A DNA stretch of 44,268 bases from Roseburia faecis (GTDB lineage: Bacteria; Bacillota; Clostridia; Lachnospirales; Lachnospiraceae), in NCBI RefSeq assembly GCF_001406815.1, contig NZ_CVRR01000014.1, positions 1 to 44,268 on the forward strand. The letters run 5' to 3'. The notes below the pieces were generated by a model. That model was not told the origin of the DNA and searched no databases. It saw nothing but the letters and a program-made list of their open reading frames with translations. The position numbers and the translations under genes are program-made. Of this stretch, positions 33,886 to 41,849 are shown piece by piece (within the stretch, counting starts at the first letter, position 1; the number at the start of each line of letters is the position of its first letter).

Positions 33886-34176
33886 ATGTTTGAAAAAAAA
33901 CAGATCATATACAGTGAAACACAGGGAGTCTGTCAGGTAGAAAATATTGTTTCGCTCTCCGCATCACGCAGGGAGCGAAAAATTCCGTACTATGTGCTGC
34001 GCCCGGTATTCGACAAATCCAGAGTATCTTATATTCCGGTAGAAAACCATCAGGTAAAACTGCGGGAATTGTTTACCAGGGAAGAGGCAGAGGCACTTCA
34101 GGGAACGGAAGAAATGAAAAAAGACGAAAAACTGAGACAGGCCGTGGAGTATGTATTAGGAAAAAAGGAGGGATAG
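33886..34176 (+). CDS. CarD/TRCF-domain small protein
   Basis: This 96-residue protein resembles the RNA polymerase interaction domain shared by CarD and Mfd (TRCF): an N-terminal beta-rich stretch with IIYSETQGVCQVENI, then YYVLRPVFDKSRVSYIPVEN. Full-length CarD/CdnL proteins are about 160 residues with a helical DNA-binding C-terminus; this one keeps only a short helical tail, so it may bind RNA polymerase without the usual DNA contact. It is followed by the basic-tailed protein after one base. The role is presumably in transcription; specific targets are unknown. Confidence 0.7.
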   Translation: MFEKKQIIYSETQGVCQVENIVSLSASRRERKIPYYVLRPVFDKSRVSYIPVENHQVKLRELFTREEAEALQGTEEMKKDEKLRQAVEYVLGKKEG

Positions 34177-34177
34177 G

Positions 34178-34534
34178 ATGGCACAGCAGCAGCCACAGCA
34201 GGCAATACATAAATTTGTACTTGGAAATAAAGAACTTGAAGGAAAGACAGCGGAATTCCAGTATGACAAAGGCTGGTACAGCATTACGGATATTGTAGGG
34301 GAGGAACGCAACGTAATCTACAAATCCCGCAATGCGCAGGAAGCCTATATGAAATGGAACGTATATATCGGCCGCAAAAAAGAGAGACCGTTATCCGGCA
34401 AAAACAGCGATGCGGATCATGGAAGCCGTGCGGATGGAAACAGAGCAAACGATTCCCGTGAGCATCGGAGCCGTGATTTCCGCGAAAAGCGTGACATGAC
34501 GGATCGGCGTGGAAATAACCGGGGACGTCATTGA
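34178..34534 (+). CDS. Hypothetical small protein with basic, disordered tail
   Basis: This 118-residue protein is not recognised. Residues about 1-72 look folded, with KFVLGNKELEGKTAEFQYDK and an AYMKWNVYIGRKK end. Residues from about 75 to 118 are polar and rich in Arg, Asp, Asn and Ser, as in disordered nucleic-acid-binding tails. It begins one base after the CarD-like stop, with GGAGGGATAGG upstream, so the two are co-translated and may work together. A strong terminator follows. Confidence 0.75.
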   Translation: MAQQQPQQAIHKFVLGNKELEGKTAEFQYDKGWYSITDIVGEERNVIYKSRNAQEAYMKWNVYIGRKKERPLSGKNSDADHGSRADGNRANDSREHRSRDFREKRDMTDRRGNNRGRH

Positions 34535-34540
34535 CATATA

Positions 34541-34584
34541 AAAACAGCACCGGGCAGGTGAAGACCGCGGTGCTGTTTTTGTTT
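34541..34584 (+). terminator. Strong rho-independent terminator
   Basis: ACAGCACCG (34544-34552) and CGGTGCTGT (34568-34576) form a 9-bp GC-rich stem with A-run before and T-run after. It closes the CarD-like operon; because A- and T-runs flank both sides, it may also stop transcription from the tRNA gene on the minus strand. Confidence 0.85.
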
Positions 34585-34594
34585 AAAAAGTGAG

Positions 34595-34684
34595 CGGAGA
34601 GCATGGGATTCGAACCCACGTTGCGTCTATTCGACGCAAACCGCATTTCGAGTGCGGCACCTTCGACCTCTCGGACAACTCTCC
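34595..34684 (-). tRNA. tRNA-Ser (anticodon CGA)
   Basis: Read on the minus strand, 90 bases fold as a type II tRNA with a long variable arm. The acceptor GGAGAGT pairs with GCTCTCC, the T-arm contains GGTTCGAATCC, and the anticodon stem CCGCA/TGCGG encloses CTCGAAA, giving anticodon CGA (plus-strand 34648-34650) that reads UCG. The 3' CCA is not encoded. A promoter lies at 34837-34865, leaving a repeat-rich leader of about 150 bases. Confidence 0.95.
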
Positions 34685-34687
34685 CTT

Positions 34688-34710
34688 GAAATTCATCTCC
34701 GATGAATTTC
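34688..34710. repeat. 10-bp perfect hairpin at the tRNA-Ser 5' flank
   Basis: GAAATTCATC and GATGAATTTC form a perfect 10-bp stem with a 3-base loop, 3 bases upstream of the mature tRNA 5' end as transcribed on the minus strand. It may be a processing signal in the tRNA precursor. Confidence 0.7.
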
Positions 34711-34759
34711 CTACGTACATCGCTTCCGCGGAGCGGAACTTTCATGCGATGTGCTCCTT
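34710..34759. repeat. 50-bp palindromic direct repeat, copy 1
   Basis: This 50-base unit recurs at 34783-34832 with one mismatch. Inside it ACATCGC pairs with GCGATGT, and TTCCGC with GCGGAA, giving a branched or interrupted hairpin. The 23-base spacer contains TATAGC-GTAA-GCTATA. Confidence 0.85.
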
Positions 34760-34782
34760 GAGGTATAGCGTAAGCTATATCT

Positions 34783-34832
34783 CCTACGTACATCGCTTCC
34801 GCGGAGCGGAACTCTCATGCGATGTGCTCCTT
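34783..34832. repeat. 50-bp palindromic direct repeat, copy 2
   Basis: 49 of 50 bases match copy 1 (C for T near the middle), with the same nested inverted repeats. It starts about 5 bases downstream of the tRNA promoter's -10 on the minus strand, so both copies would be in the tRNA precursor. Confidence 0.85.
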
Positions 34833-34836
34833 ACAT

Positions 34837-34865
34837 AGTATACAGAATTTACATACATTTTTCAA
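34837..34865 (-). promoter_or_regulatory. Sigma-A-type promoter for tRNA-Ser
   Basis: On the minus strand TTGAAA (34865-34860) and TATACT (34842-34837) are 17 bases apart. It faces the tRNA gene about 155 bases away. Confidence 0.65.
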
Positions 34866-34875
34866 GTCGCTTATC

Positions 34876-34904
34876 TTGTGAACGGACAAAAATTATACTA
34901 TAAT
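34876..34904 (+). promoter_or_regulatory. Sigma-A-type promoter for phosphofructokinase
   Basis: TTGTGA (34876-34881) and TATAAT (34899-34904) have a 17-base spacer. The start codon is 60 bases downstream. It is back-to-back with the tRNA promoter, only 10 bases between the two -35 elements. Confidence 0.7.
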
Positions 34905-34963
34905 ACAAATGTGTATGTGAAACATTTGGTACACAATAAGAGAATATGCAGGAGGAAACGTGC

Positions 34964-36037
34964 ATGATGAAGATCGGAATGCTTACCAGCGGCGGAGACT
35001 GCCAGGCTTTAAATGCAGCCATGCGTGGTGTTGTAAAAGGACTTACTACGAATGTAGACGAACTGGAGATTTATGGATTTGAAAATGGGTACAAAGGGCT
35101 GATCTATGAACAGTACAGAATTCTTACAGCCTCAGATTTTTCCGGAATTCTTACCAGAGGCGGAACGATTCTCGGATCTTCCCGCCAGCCATTCAAACAG
35201 ATGCGTGTACCGGACGAGAACGGACTGGACAAGGTAGAGGCAATGAAATCCACATACCGTAAGCTTGGATTGGACTGTCTGGTGATCCTTGGCGGAAATG
35301 GTACGCAAAAGACTGCCAATCTGCTTCGTGAGGAAGGGCTCAATATCATTCATCTTCCGAAGACGATTGACAATGATATTTACGGAACAGACGTGACATT
35401 CGGTTTTCAGAGTGCAATTAATATAGCTACAGAAACCATTGACTGTATCCATACAACAGCAGCTTCCCACAATCGCGTGTTTATCGTAGAAGTCATGGGA
35501 CACAAAGTGGGATGGCTTACGTTGTATGCCGGTGTGGCAGGCGGAGCAGATATCATTCTGCTTCCGGAGATCCCATACGACATCGACAAGGTTGTAGAGG
35601 CCATTCACAAGCGCACCAAAGACGGAAAGGGCTTTACGATTCTTGCTGTTGCGGAGGGCGCAATCTCCAAAGAAGATGCAGAGCTTTCCAAGAAACAGTA
35701 CAAGGCAAAGGTAGCATCCCGTAAGTATCCGTCGGTTTCTTATGAGATTGCAGATCAGATTCAGGAGAAGTGTGGTGTGGAAGTCCGGGTGGCAGTTCCG
35801 GGCCATACACAGCGTGGAGGAAGTCCGTGCCCATACGACAGAGTGTTATGTACACGGCTGGGTTCCGCGGCAGCCAAAGCCATCATGGATGGAAAGTTTG
35901 GTTACATGATCGCGATGATCAACAACAAGACCAAATGTGTGCCATTGGAAGATGTAGCCGGCAAATTAAAGACGGTAGATCCGGATAGTCAGATGATTCA
36001 GGAGGCAAAACGGATCGGTATCAGTTTTGGAGATTAA
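34964..36037 (+). CDS. pfkA: 6-phosphofructokinase
   Basis: This 357-residue enzyme phosphorylates fructose-6-phosphate. SGGDCQALNAAMRG at residues 9-22 is the phosphate-binding start, GGNGTQ is at 110-115 and PKTIDND at 132-138. The Gly at the position equivalent to 104 is typical of ATP-dependent enzymes, whereas Lys in PKTIDND (E. coli has PGTIDND) is typical of pyrophosphate-dependent or group III enzymes. The phosphate donor is thus uncertain. AGGAGG at 34950-34955 is 8 bases before the ATG at 34964; the in-frame ATG at 34946 precedes the RBS. It has its own promoter. Confidence 0.92.
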   Translation: MMKIGMLTSGGDCQALNAAMRGVVKGLTTNVDELEIYGFENGYKGLIYEQYRILTASDFSGILTRGGTILGSSRQPFKQMRVPDENGLDKVEAMKSTYRKLGLDCLVILGGNGTQKTANLLREEGLNIIHLPKTIDNDIYGTDVTFGFQSAINIATETIDCIHTTAASHNRVFIVEVMGHKVGWLTLYAGVAGGADIILLPEIPYDIDKVVEAIHKRTKDGKGFTILAVAEGAISKEDAELSKKQYKAKVASRKYPSVSYEIADQIQEKCGVEVRVAVPGHTQRGGSPCPYDRVLCTRLGSAAAKAIMDGKFGYMIAMINNKTKCVPLEDVAGKLKTVDPDSQMIQEAKRIGISFGD

Positions 36038-36077
36038 TCGTTCGGCTATCTGATATCCGATAAGAAGGAGAAGAAAA

Positions 36078-37664
36078 ATGTCTTACACGGCTTTATACCG
36101 TAAGTTCCGTCCCCAGGAATTTGAAGATGTCAAGGGACAGGAACATATTGTTACAACATTAAAGAACCAGATCAAAGCCGATCGCATAGGACATGCTTAT
36201 CTGTTTTGTGGTACCCGGGGTACCGGAAAAACCACAGTTGCAAAGATTTTTGCAAAAGCAGTAAATTGTGAACACCCGGTAGACGGAAGTCCCTGTGGAA
36301 AATGCCCTGCATGTCAGGGTATTGCCGCTGGGACTTCTATGAATGTCATAGAGATTGATGCGGCTTCCAACAATGGTGTCGACAATATCCGTCAGATTCG
36401 GGAAGAAGTATCTTATCGCCCGACGGAAGGCAAATACAAGGTTTATATTATCGACGAGGTGCATATGCTCTCGGCAGGTGCGTTCAATGCGTTGCTTAAG
36501 ACTTTGGAAGAACCACCGGCATATGTAATTTTTATCCTTGCGACCACGGAAGCACACAAGATCCCGATTACGATTTTATCCCGCTGTCAGCGATATGATT
36601 TTCACCGGATTTCCATCGATACGATTACTGACCGTCTGGCGGAGCTGATGCGCACGGAGCAGGTGGACGTCGAGGAGCGCGCCCTGCGTTATGTGGCAAA
36701 GGCAGGAGATGGCTCCATGCGAGATGCGCTGAGTCTGCTCGATCAATGTATTGCCTTTCACCTGGGTGAGAAACTTACCTATGAAAATGTGCTGGAAGTG
36801 CTCGGCGCGGTGGATACAGAAGTATTCTCGGCATTGCTGCGTCAGGTGCTGGCAAAAGATGTGACAGGTGCAATCCTCACCGTGGATCAACTGGTAGATC
36901 AGGGACGGGAACTGGGACAGATGGTGAACGATTTTACCTGGTACATGAGGAATCTTTTGCTTATCCAGAGCGCGGATGATATGGAGGATGTGCTGGATAT
37001 GTCGGCGGAGCATCTGGCAGCTTTAAAGGAAGAAGCGCAGATGGTGGAGCCGGAAACACTGATCCGGTATATCCGGATTTTTTCGGAACTGTCCAGCCAG
37101 ATCCGGTATGCGGCGCAGAAGCGTATTTTGCTTGAGATTGCGATTATTAAGCTGTGCCGGCCACAGATGGAAAAGGATCTGTCGGCGCTCAATGAGCGTA
37201 TGGACGATATCGAACAGAAACTGGAAAGCGGAGCATTTGTTTCGGCAGCACCACAGAGTACCGTCTCGCCGGTGAGCAGCGGTGCCGATGGGGCGGGAAC
37301 CGGGACACCGGAGAAGCCGGAGCTTCCCAAAGCGATTCCGGAAGATATTAAACAGGTGATGCAAAACTGGAGATCGGTTATCTCGGAGATGGGTGGTATC
37401 ACCAGACAGTATTTAAATCAGGCGGTGCCGACACTCGGACCCGCAGGAGAATTACTTCTGATGTTTGATGATGCCAATGCATTTGCCTATCTGAATGACA
37501 ATAAGGCAGGGTGTATTGACCATTTGAAAGAAATGATCACACAGCGGTGTGCAAAGCAGGTAGAAGTGCAGCTCCGCTTAAATGAAGGAGGACGCAGCGC
37601 AGCCAATACGGTACCGGATTTGCGGCAATTAATCAATTTTGATATTGAGGAAGAAAACTTCTAA
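36078..37664 (+). CDS. dnaX: DNA polymerase III subunit gamma/tau
   Basis: This 528-residue clamp-loader ATPase has Walker A GTRGTGKT at residues 45-52, zinc-binding cysteines C64, C73, C76 and C79, and the DEVHMLS stretch of Walker B. The AAA domains span about 1-370. The remaining C-terminal part is short for tau, with a low-complexity linker followed by a folded end. It starts the dnaX-ybaB-recR cluster conserved in many Firmicutes. RBS AAGGAGAAG lies just upstream. Confidence 0.95.
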   Translation: MSYTALYRKFRPQEFEDVKGQEHIVTTLKNQIKADRIGHAYLFCGTRGTGKTTVAKIFAKAVNCEHPVDGSPCGKCPACQGIAAGTSMNVIEIDAASNNGVDNIRQIREEVSYRPTEGKYKVYIIDEVHMLSAGAFNALLKTLEEPPAYVIFILATTEAHKIPITILSRCQRYDFHRISIDTITDRLAELMRTEQVDVEERALRYVAKAGDGSMRDALSLLDQCIAFHLGEKLTYENVLEVLGAVDTEVFSALLRQVLAKDVTGAILTVDQLVDQGRELGQMVNDFTWYMRNLLLIQSADDMEDVLDMSAEHLAALKEEAQMVEPETLIRYIRIFSELSSQIRYAAQKRILLEIAIIKLCRPQMEKDLSALNERMDDIEQKLESGAFVSAAPQSTVSPVSSGADGAGTGTPEKPELPKAIPEDIKQVMQNWRSVISEMGGITRQYLNQAVPTLGPAGELLLMFDDANAFAYLNDNKAGCIDHLKEMITQRCAKQVEVQLRLNEGGRSAANTVPDLRQLINFDIEEENF

Positions 37665-37685
37665 TGGTATGATAATACAAGACAA

Positions 37686-37701
37686 CTCTGAATCATCAGA
37701 G
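37686..37701. repeat. Small hairpin between dnaX and ybaB
   Basis: CTCTGA and TCAGAG form a perfect 6-bp stem with a 4-base loop. No T-run follows, so it is more likely a processing or stability element than a terminator. Confidence 0.3.
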
Positions 37702-37728
37702 AAAATGAAATAGCAGGAGGACCCCCAC

Positions 37729-38073
37729 ATGGCAAAAAGAGGTGGATTCCCTGGCGGTATGCCGGGAAATATGGCAAATATTATGAAGCAGGCGCAGAAG
37801 ATGCAAAAGCAGATGGAAGAAGCGCAGAAGAACTTAGAGGAGCAGGAAGTGACAGCCACAGCAGGCGGTGGAGCGGTAGAAGTGACCGTTTCCGGCAAGC
37901 ATGAGGTGACAAAGGTAAAACTTGCAGAGGAAGTCGTAGATCCGGATGATATTGAGATGCTTGAGGATCTCATCATGGCGGCAACCAACGAGGCAATGCG
38001 CAAAATCGATGAAGCTTCCCAGCAGTCCATGTCACAGATTACCGGTGCATTGGGCGGAGGACTTCCGTTCTAA
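37729..38073 (+). CDS. ybaB: YbaB/EbfC family nucleoid-associated protein
   Basis: This 114-residue protein matches YbaB/EbfC: a Gly/Met-rich N-terminus, a long helix starting at [19 protein letters not shown], a beta hairpin with [18 protein letters not shown], and the [22 protein letters not shown] helix. It binds DNA as a dimer. The position between dnaX and recR is the classical one. RBS AGGAGG precedes the ATG. Confidence 0.93.
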   Translation: MAKRGGFPGGMPGNMANIMKQAQKMQKQMEEAQKNLEEQEVTATAGGGAVEVTVSGKHEVTKVKLAEEVVDPDDIEMLEDLIMAATNEAMRKIDEASQQSMSQITGALGGGLPF

Positions 38074-38075
38074 AT

Positions 38076-38672
38076 ATGGATTATTACAGTCATGAGATTG
38101 CGAAATTGATTGAGGAATTGTCTGCACTTCCCGGAATCGGAGCCAAATCTGCGCAGCGGCTGGCATTTCATATTTTAAATATGCCGCAGGACCACGTGGA
38201 TGCACTGGCCTCGGCGATTGTTTCGGCAAAGAAAAACGTAAAATACTGTAAGTGCTGTTTTAACCTGACAGATCAGGAAATCTGTCCGATCTGCAGTGAT
38301 ACTTCCAGAGATCACAAGACGATTATGGTAGTGGAGAATACCCGTGATCTGGTTGCATATGAAAAGACCGGAAAATACAATGGAGTCTATCATGTGCTGC
38401 ACGGTGCTATTTCCCCGATGCTTGGAATCGGACCGAACGATATCCGCTTAAAAGAACTCATGGTTCGTCTGGAGCAGGATGTGGATGAAGTGATTATTGC
38501 TACAAATTCCAGCTTAGAAGGCGAGACGACAGCCATGTATATCAGTAAACTGATCAAGCCGACCGGGATTAAAGTGACACGGATTGCCAGTGGAGTACCG
38601 GTTGGCGGAGATCTGGAATATATTGACGAAGTGACTCTCCTGCGGGCATTGCAGGGAAGAACGGAATTATAA
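38076..38672 (+). CDS. recR: Recombination mediator RecR
   Basis: This 198-residue protein acts with RecF and RecO to load RecA on gapped DNA. It has the N-terminal helix-hairpin-helix [14 protein letters not shown], the zinc site CKCC and CPIC at about 57-72, and a Toprim domain including [12 protein letters not shown] and [12 protein letters not shown]. It begins 2 bases after the ybaB stop, supporting co-translation. Confidence 0.95.
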   Translation: MDYYSHEIAKLIEELSALPGIGAKSAQRLAFHILNMPQDHVDALASAIVSAKKNVKYCKCCFNLTDQEICPICSDTSRDHKTIMVVENTRDLVAYEKTGKYNGVYHVLHGAISPMLGIGPNDIRLKELMVRLEQDVDEVIIATNSSLEGETTAMYISKLIKPTGIKVTRIASGVPVGGDLEYIDEVTLLRALQGRTEL

Positions 38673-38707
38673 TACACCACCATTTTAAGAGGAGGAAAGA
38701 ATAAATA

Positions 38708-39544
38708 ATGAATAATTTAGAATTGGAAAAACTTGCGAATGAAATCCGCAAGAGCATTGTAACTGCAGTGCACAGCGCAAAATCCGGTCATCCGGGCGGA
38801 TCGCTGTCTTCGGCAGATATTTTTACATATCTGTATTTCGAAGAGATGAATATTGATCCAAAGAACCCGAAGATGGAGGATCGTGACCGTTTTGTATTGT
38901 CCAAAGGACATGTAGCACCGGCTTATTATTCCACACTTGCAGAGCGCGGATTTTTCCCGAAGGAAGATCTTGTGACACTGCGCCATACAGGTTCGTATCT
39001 GCAGGGCCATCCGGATATGAAGCATATTCCTGGCGTTGATATGTCCAGTGGATCTTTGGGGCAGGGAGTTTCTGCTGCAGTAGGTATGGCAGCAGCCGGA
39101 AAATTTGATCACAAGGACTATCGTGTATACACCCTGACCGGAGATGGTGAGATTCAGGAGGGACAGATCTGGGAGGCTGCTATGTGGGCAGGACACAGGA
39201 AGCTGGACAATCTGGTAGTGATTGTAGACAATAATAATCTGCAGATTGATGGGGAGATTGACAAAGTATGTTCTCCGTATCCGATTGATAAGAAGTTTGA
39301 GGCATTTAATTTCCACACGATCGTGATTGACGGAAATGATTTCGACCAGATCCGTGCAGCATTTGAGGAAGCGAAGAAGACCAAGGGTCAGCCGACTGCC
39401 ATTATTGCAAAGACCATCAAAGGAAAGGGAGTTTCCTTTATGGAGAATGAAGCCGGATGGCATGGAAAAGCTCCGAATGACGAGCAGTACGAAATCGCTA
39501 TGAAAGATCTTGAGAAAGCAGGTGAAGCATTATGTCAGAAGTAA
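38708..39544 (+). CDS. Transketolase, N-terminal subunit (copy 3, probably metabolic)
   Basis: This 278-residue subunit has the standard landmarks: SGHPGGSLS at 26-34, SKGHVAPA at 66-73, SSGSLGQG, GDGE at 145-148 and the DNN stretch at 174-176 followed by DG. All Mg2+ and ThDP ligands are conserved, unlike copy 1. The gene is well expressed by appearance, with AGAGGAGGAAAG before the ATG, and it lies among housekeeping genes, so it probably serves the non-oxidative pentose phosphate pathway. It overlaps its partner by 13 bases. Confidence 0.92.
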   Translation: MNNLELEKLANEIRKSIVTAVHSAKSGHPGGSLSSADIFTYLYFEEMNIDPKNPKMEDRDRFVLSKGHVAPAYYSTLAERGFFPKEDLVTLRHTGSYLQGHPDMKHIPGVDMSSGSLGQGVSAAVGMAAAGKFDHKDYRVYTLTGDGEIQEGQIWEAAMWAGHRKLDNLVVIVDNNNLQIDGEIDKVCSPYPIDKKFEAFNFHTIVIDGNDFDQIRAAFEEAKKTKGQPTAIIAKTIKGKGVSFMENEAGWHGKAPNDEQYEIAMKDLEKAGEALCQK

Positions 39545-40473
39545 AGAAAATTGCAACCAGAGACAGCTATGGAAACGCATTGGTAGAACTTGGAAAAGAG
39601 CATGAGAATCTCATCGTGCTCGACGCAGATCTGGCAGGTGCTACCAAAACCTGTATTTTCCAGAAAGAATTTCCGGAGCGCCATTGGGACTGCGGTATCG
39701 CAGAGTGCAACATGACAGGTATTGCTGCAGGATTATCTACCTGTGGGAAAGTTCCGTTTATCAGTTCTTTTGCAATGTTTGCAGCCGGACGTAACTACGA
39801 GCAGGTTCGCAACTCCATTGGCTATCCACATCTGAATGTAAAGATCGGAGCTACCCATGCAGGAATTTCGGTCGGAGAAGACGGAGCTACCCATCAGTGT
39901 CTGGAGGATCTGGCTCTGATGCGTGAGATCCCTGGTATGGTAGTGATCAACCCGTCGGATGATGTGGAAGCACGCGCAGCAGTACATGCAGCATATGATT
40001 ATGTGGGACCGGTGTATCTTCGGTTTGGACGTCTGGCAGTGCCGGTGATCAATGACAGACCGGATTACAAGTTTGAGATCGGAAAAGGAATCGTATTAAA
40101 AGAAGGTACGGATGTAACCATTTTTGCGACAGGACTGGAAGTGTCAGAGTCCTTAGAAGCTGCAAAGATGCTGGAGAAAGATGGAATTTCTGCAGAAGTA
40201 ATCAATATCCATACCATCAAGCCGATTGACGAGGAACTGGTTGTTGCATCTGCAACAAAGACGAAGAAAGTCGTAACCGTTGAGGAACATTCCGTAATCG
40301 GTGGACTTGGAAGCGCGGTAGCGGAAGTATTGTGTGAAAAGGCACCGACAAAGATGATGCGTATCGGCGTGAATGACCGGTTTGGAGAATCCGGACCGGC
40401 GGTTGAGCTGATTCATAAATACGAACTGGACGCAGAAGGAATTTACAAAAAAGTAAAAGCTTTTGCAAAATAA
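39532..40473 (+). CDS. Transketolase, C-terminal subunit (copy 3, probably metabolic)
   Basis: This 313-residue partner keeps Glu58 in CGIAECNM for cofactor activation, HAGISVGEDGATHQ for substrate binding, and [14 protein letters not shown] in the C-terminal domain. It is a 1-deoxyxylulose synthase/transketolase-type subunit. The overlap with the N-terminal subunit ensures equal synthesis. A terminator follows 18 bases after its stop. Confidence 0.92.
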   Translation: MSEVKKIATRDSYGNALVELGKEHENLIVLDADLAGATKTCIFQKEFPERHWDCGIAECNMTGIAAGLSTCGKVPFISSFAMFAAGRNYEQVRNSIGYPHLNVKIGATHAGISVGEDGATHQCLEDLALMREIPGMVVINPSDDVEARAAVHAAYDYVGPVYLRFGRLAVPVINDRPDYKFEIGKGIVLKEGTDVTIFATGLEVSESLEAAKMLEKDGISAEVINIHTIKPIDEELVVASATKTKKVVTVEEHSVIGGLGSAVAEVLCEKAPTKMMRIGVNDRFGESGPAVELIHKYELDAEGIYKKVKAFAK

Positions 40474-40491
40474 TACAGCAAGTACAAAGGA

Positions 40492-40526
40492 GGCTGTCGT
40501 ATCGAAGGATATGGCAGTCTTTTTTT
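40492..40526 (+). terminator. Rho-independent terminator after transketolase
   Basis: GGCTGTCGTATC (40492-40503) pairs with GATATGGCAGTC (40508-40519), including three G-T pairs, with a GAAG tetraloop and a 7-base T-run. Confidence 0.85.
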
Positions 40527-40650
40527 GCCTGAAGTCTGGAAATATGTCCGGTAGTGTCGTACGATTTTTTTCATGCCTGTCAGGTTTTTCCAAAATTCTA
40601 CCGGATGGTGGTGATACTATATTCTGGAAAAACGGATAAGGAGGCAGGAT

Positions 40651-41796
40651 ATGATAGATATTGCAGAAGGACCGGGACGTGACCTGAAAAATATCAGACA
40701 GATCGGAACACCGGCAGAGGGGGATCGGATTTACATAGAAAATGCGGCGTATGCCAGGGTGCATGAAGAAACTTATGAGGAGCGGAGAGTGTTTATCTTT
40801 ATGGGGCATACAGAGTGCGAGCAGGGTGTATATATGACCTTTGTAGAGGCTGCCATTCCGGTAAGGGATATGGAGTTTTCACAGAATCTACCGAGATGGG
40901 GAACACATGCGTGGTCGGATGTATTCCGTGAGATTAAGAGATCTTATGAGAATTCCATTATTGTCGGATGGGCGTTGGATTGTAAAGGATATCCACCACG
41001 CCTGACAGCAGAACTGGAAGCTATCCACAGAGAACAGTTCGGAGGTGCACATCAGGTTCTTTTCCTTATGGACAGTATGGAGGGGGAAGAATACTTTTAT
41101 CTGCATAAAGGCAACCGGCTGCAACCGAAAAACGGGTTTTATATCTATTATGCAAGGGAACTGCATGAGATACGGATCCCGGATGTGACGATTGAACTGC
41201 CGAGACGTGGAACCCGGCAGATGCTTCCGGAGATTCTGACGGAGAGCAAAAAAGAGAACGAAAAAGAAGAATGCAGCAGTTCAAAGAGCGAACGCAAACC
41301 AACGTCGTATGCGATGGCTGCCGCAATCGCGTTGCTTTTAGTTCTGGCCGGGGTCGGAATCTGGCAGCAGCGAATTCATATTCCGGGCCTGGAGCAGACC
41401 GTGGAGACGATAGGGGAAAAAATCCGCCATGTGTCACAACCGGCAGAAGTCCTGGTGGGAACTGAAAAAAATATAGTGGAAGAACCGACGGAGAGCGCAA
41501 AGAGTACGGAAACCATCAGTGAACCCATGCAGCTGATACCGATTGAGGAGGTTCCGGCGGGAGCGGTGAAAAAGGCAGAGGAAGCGGCTCCTTCCACACA
41601 GCCGGCCGAGGAAAAAGAAAAACCTGTGGCGGTAGAAAATACACAAAATTATTATGTGGTACAACAGGGGGATACGTTGAGCGGAATCTGTAAACAGGCA
41701 TACGGATCAATGAAAAAATTAAAAGAGCTTGAAAAGGCGAATGATCTGGAAGATTCGGATGATATCAGGGTTGGACAGAAATTATTACTTCCGTAA
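40651..41796 (+). CDS. LysM-domain membrane protein with N-terminal MPN-like region
   Basis: This 381-residue protein has three parts. Residues about 15-175 form a cytosolic domain with VFIFMGHTECEQGVYMTFVEAAIP and IIVGWALDCKGYPPRLTAELEAIH, which resembles the MPN/JAB fold, but without the metal-binding H-x-H. Residues about 219-238 are one transmembrane segment (AAAIALLLVLAGVGIW). Residues about 334-381 are a LysM domain (VQQGDTLSGICKQAYGS ending VGQKLLLP) that would bind peptidoglycan outside the cell. The segment between is Pro/Glu/Ala-rich. RBS AAGGAGG. The MPN idea is tentative; the LysM call is firm. Confidence 0.8.
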   Translation: MIDIAEGPGRDLKNIRQIGTPAEGDRIYIENAAYARVHEETYEERRVFIFMGHTECEQGVYMTFVEAAIPVRDMEFSQNLPRWGTHAWSDVFREIKRSYENSIIVGWALDCKGYPPRLTAELEAIHREQFGGAHQVLFLMDSMEGEEYFYLHKGNRLQPKNGFYIYYARELHEIRIPDVTIELPRRGTRQMLPEILTESKKENEKEECSSSKSERKPTSYAMAAAIALLLVLAGVGIWQQRIHIPGLEQTVETIGEKIRHVSQPAEVLVGTEKNIVEEPTESAKSTETISEPMQLIPIEEVPAGAVKKAEEAAPSTQPAEEKEKPVAVENTQNYYVVQQGDTLSGICKQAYGSMKKLKELEKANDLEDSDDIRVGQKLLLP

Positions 41797-41808
41797 CGGG
41801 GACTGCAA

Positions 41809-41817
41809 TGCTATAAT
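41809..41817 (+). promoter_or_regulatory. Possible extended -10 promoter
   Basis: TGCTATAAT at 41809-41817 has the TG extension and a perfect -10; the -35 is poor. The next gene starts 33 bases downstream. Confidence 0.45.
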
Positions 41818-41849
41818 GATAGAAACGTAAGCGAAAAGGAGAAAAATCG

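Noticed and set aside
34284-34793. Minus-strand ORF of 169 codons over the tRNA-Ser
   Set aside because: It runs through the palindromic repeats, the tRNA gene and the terminator, so it is not a plausible protein gene.
34710-34832. CRISPR-like array
   Set aside because: Only two units, each a palindrome with a near-identical sequence and one short spacer; no cas genes are nearby. No CRISPR array was seen anywhere in the window.
40561-40650. Promoter before the LysM gene
   Set aside because: TATATT at 40618-40623 is a fair -10, but no -35 at suitable distance resembles the consensus.
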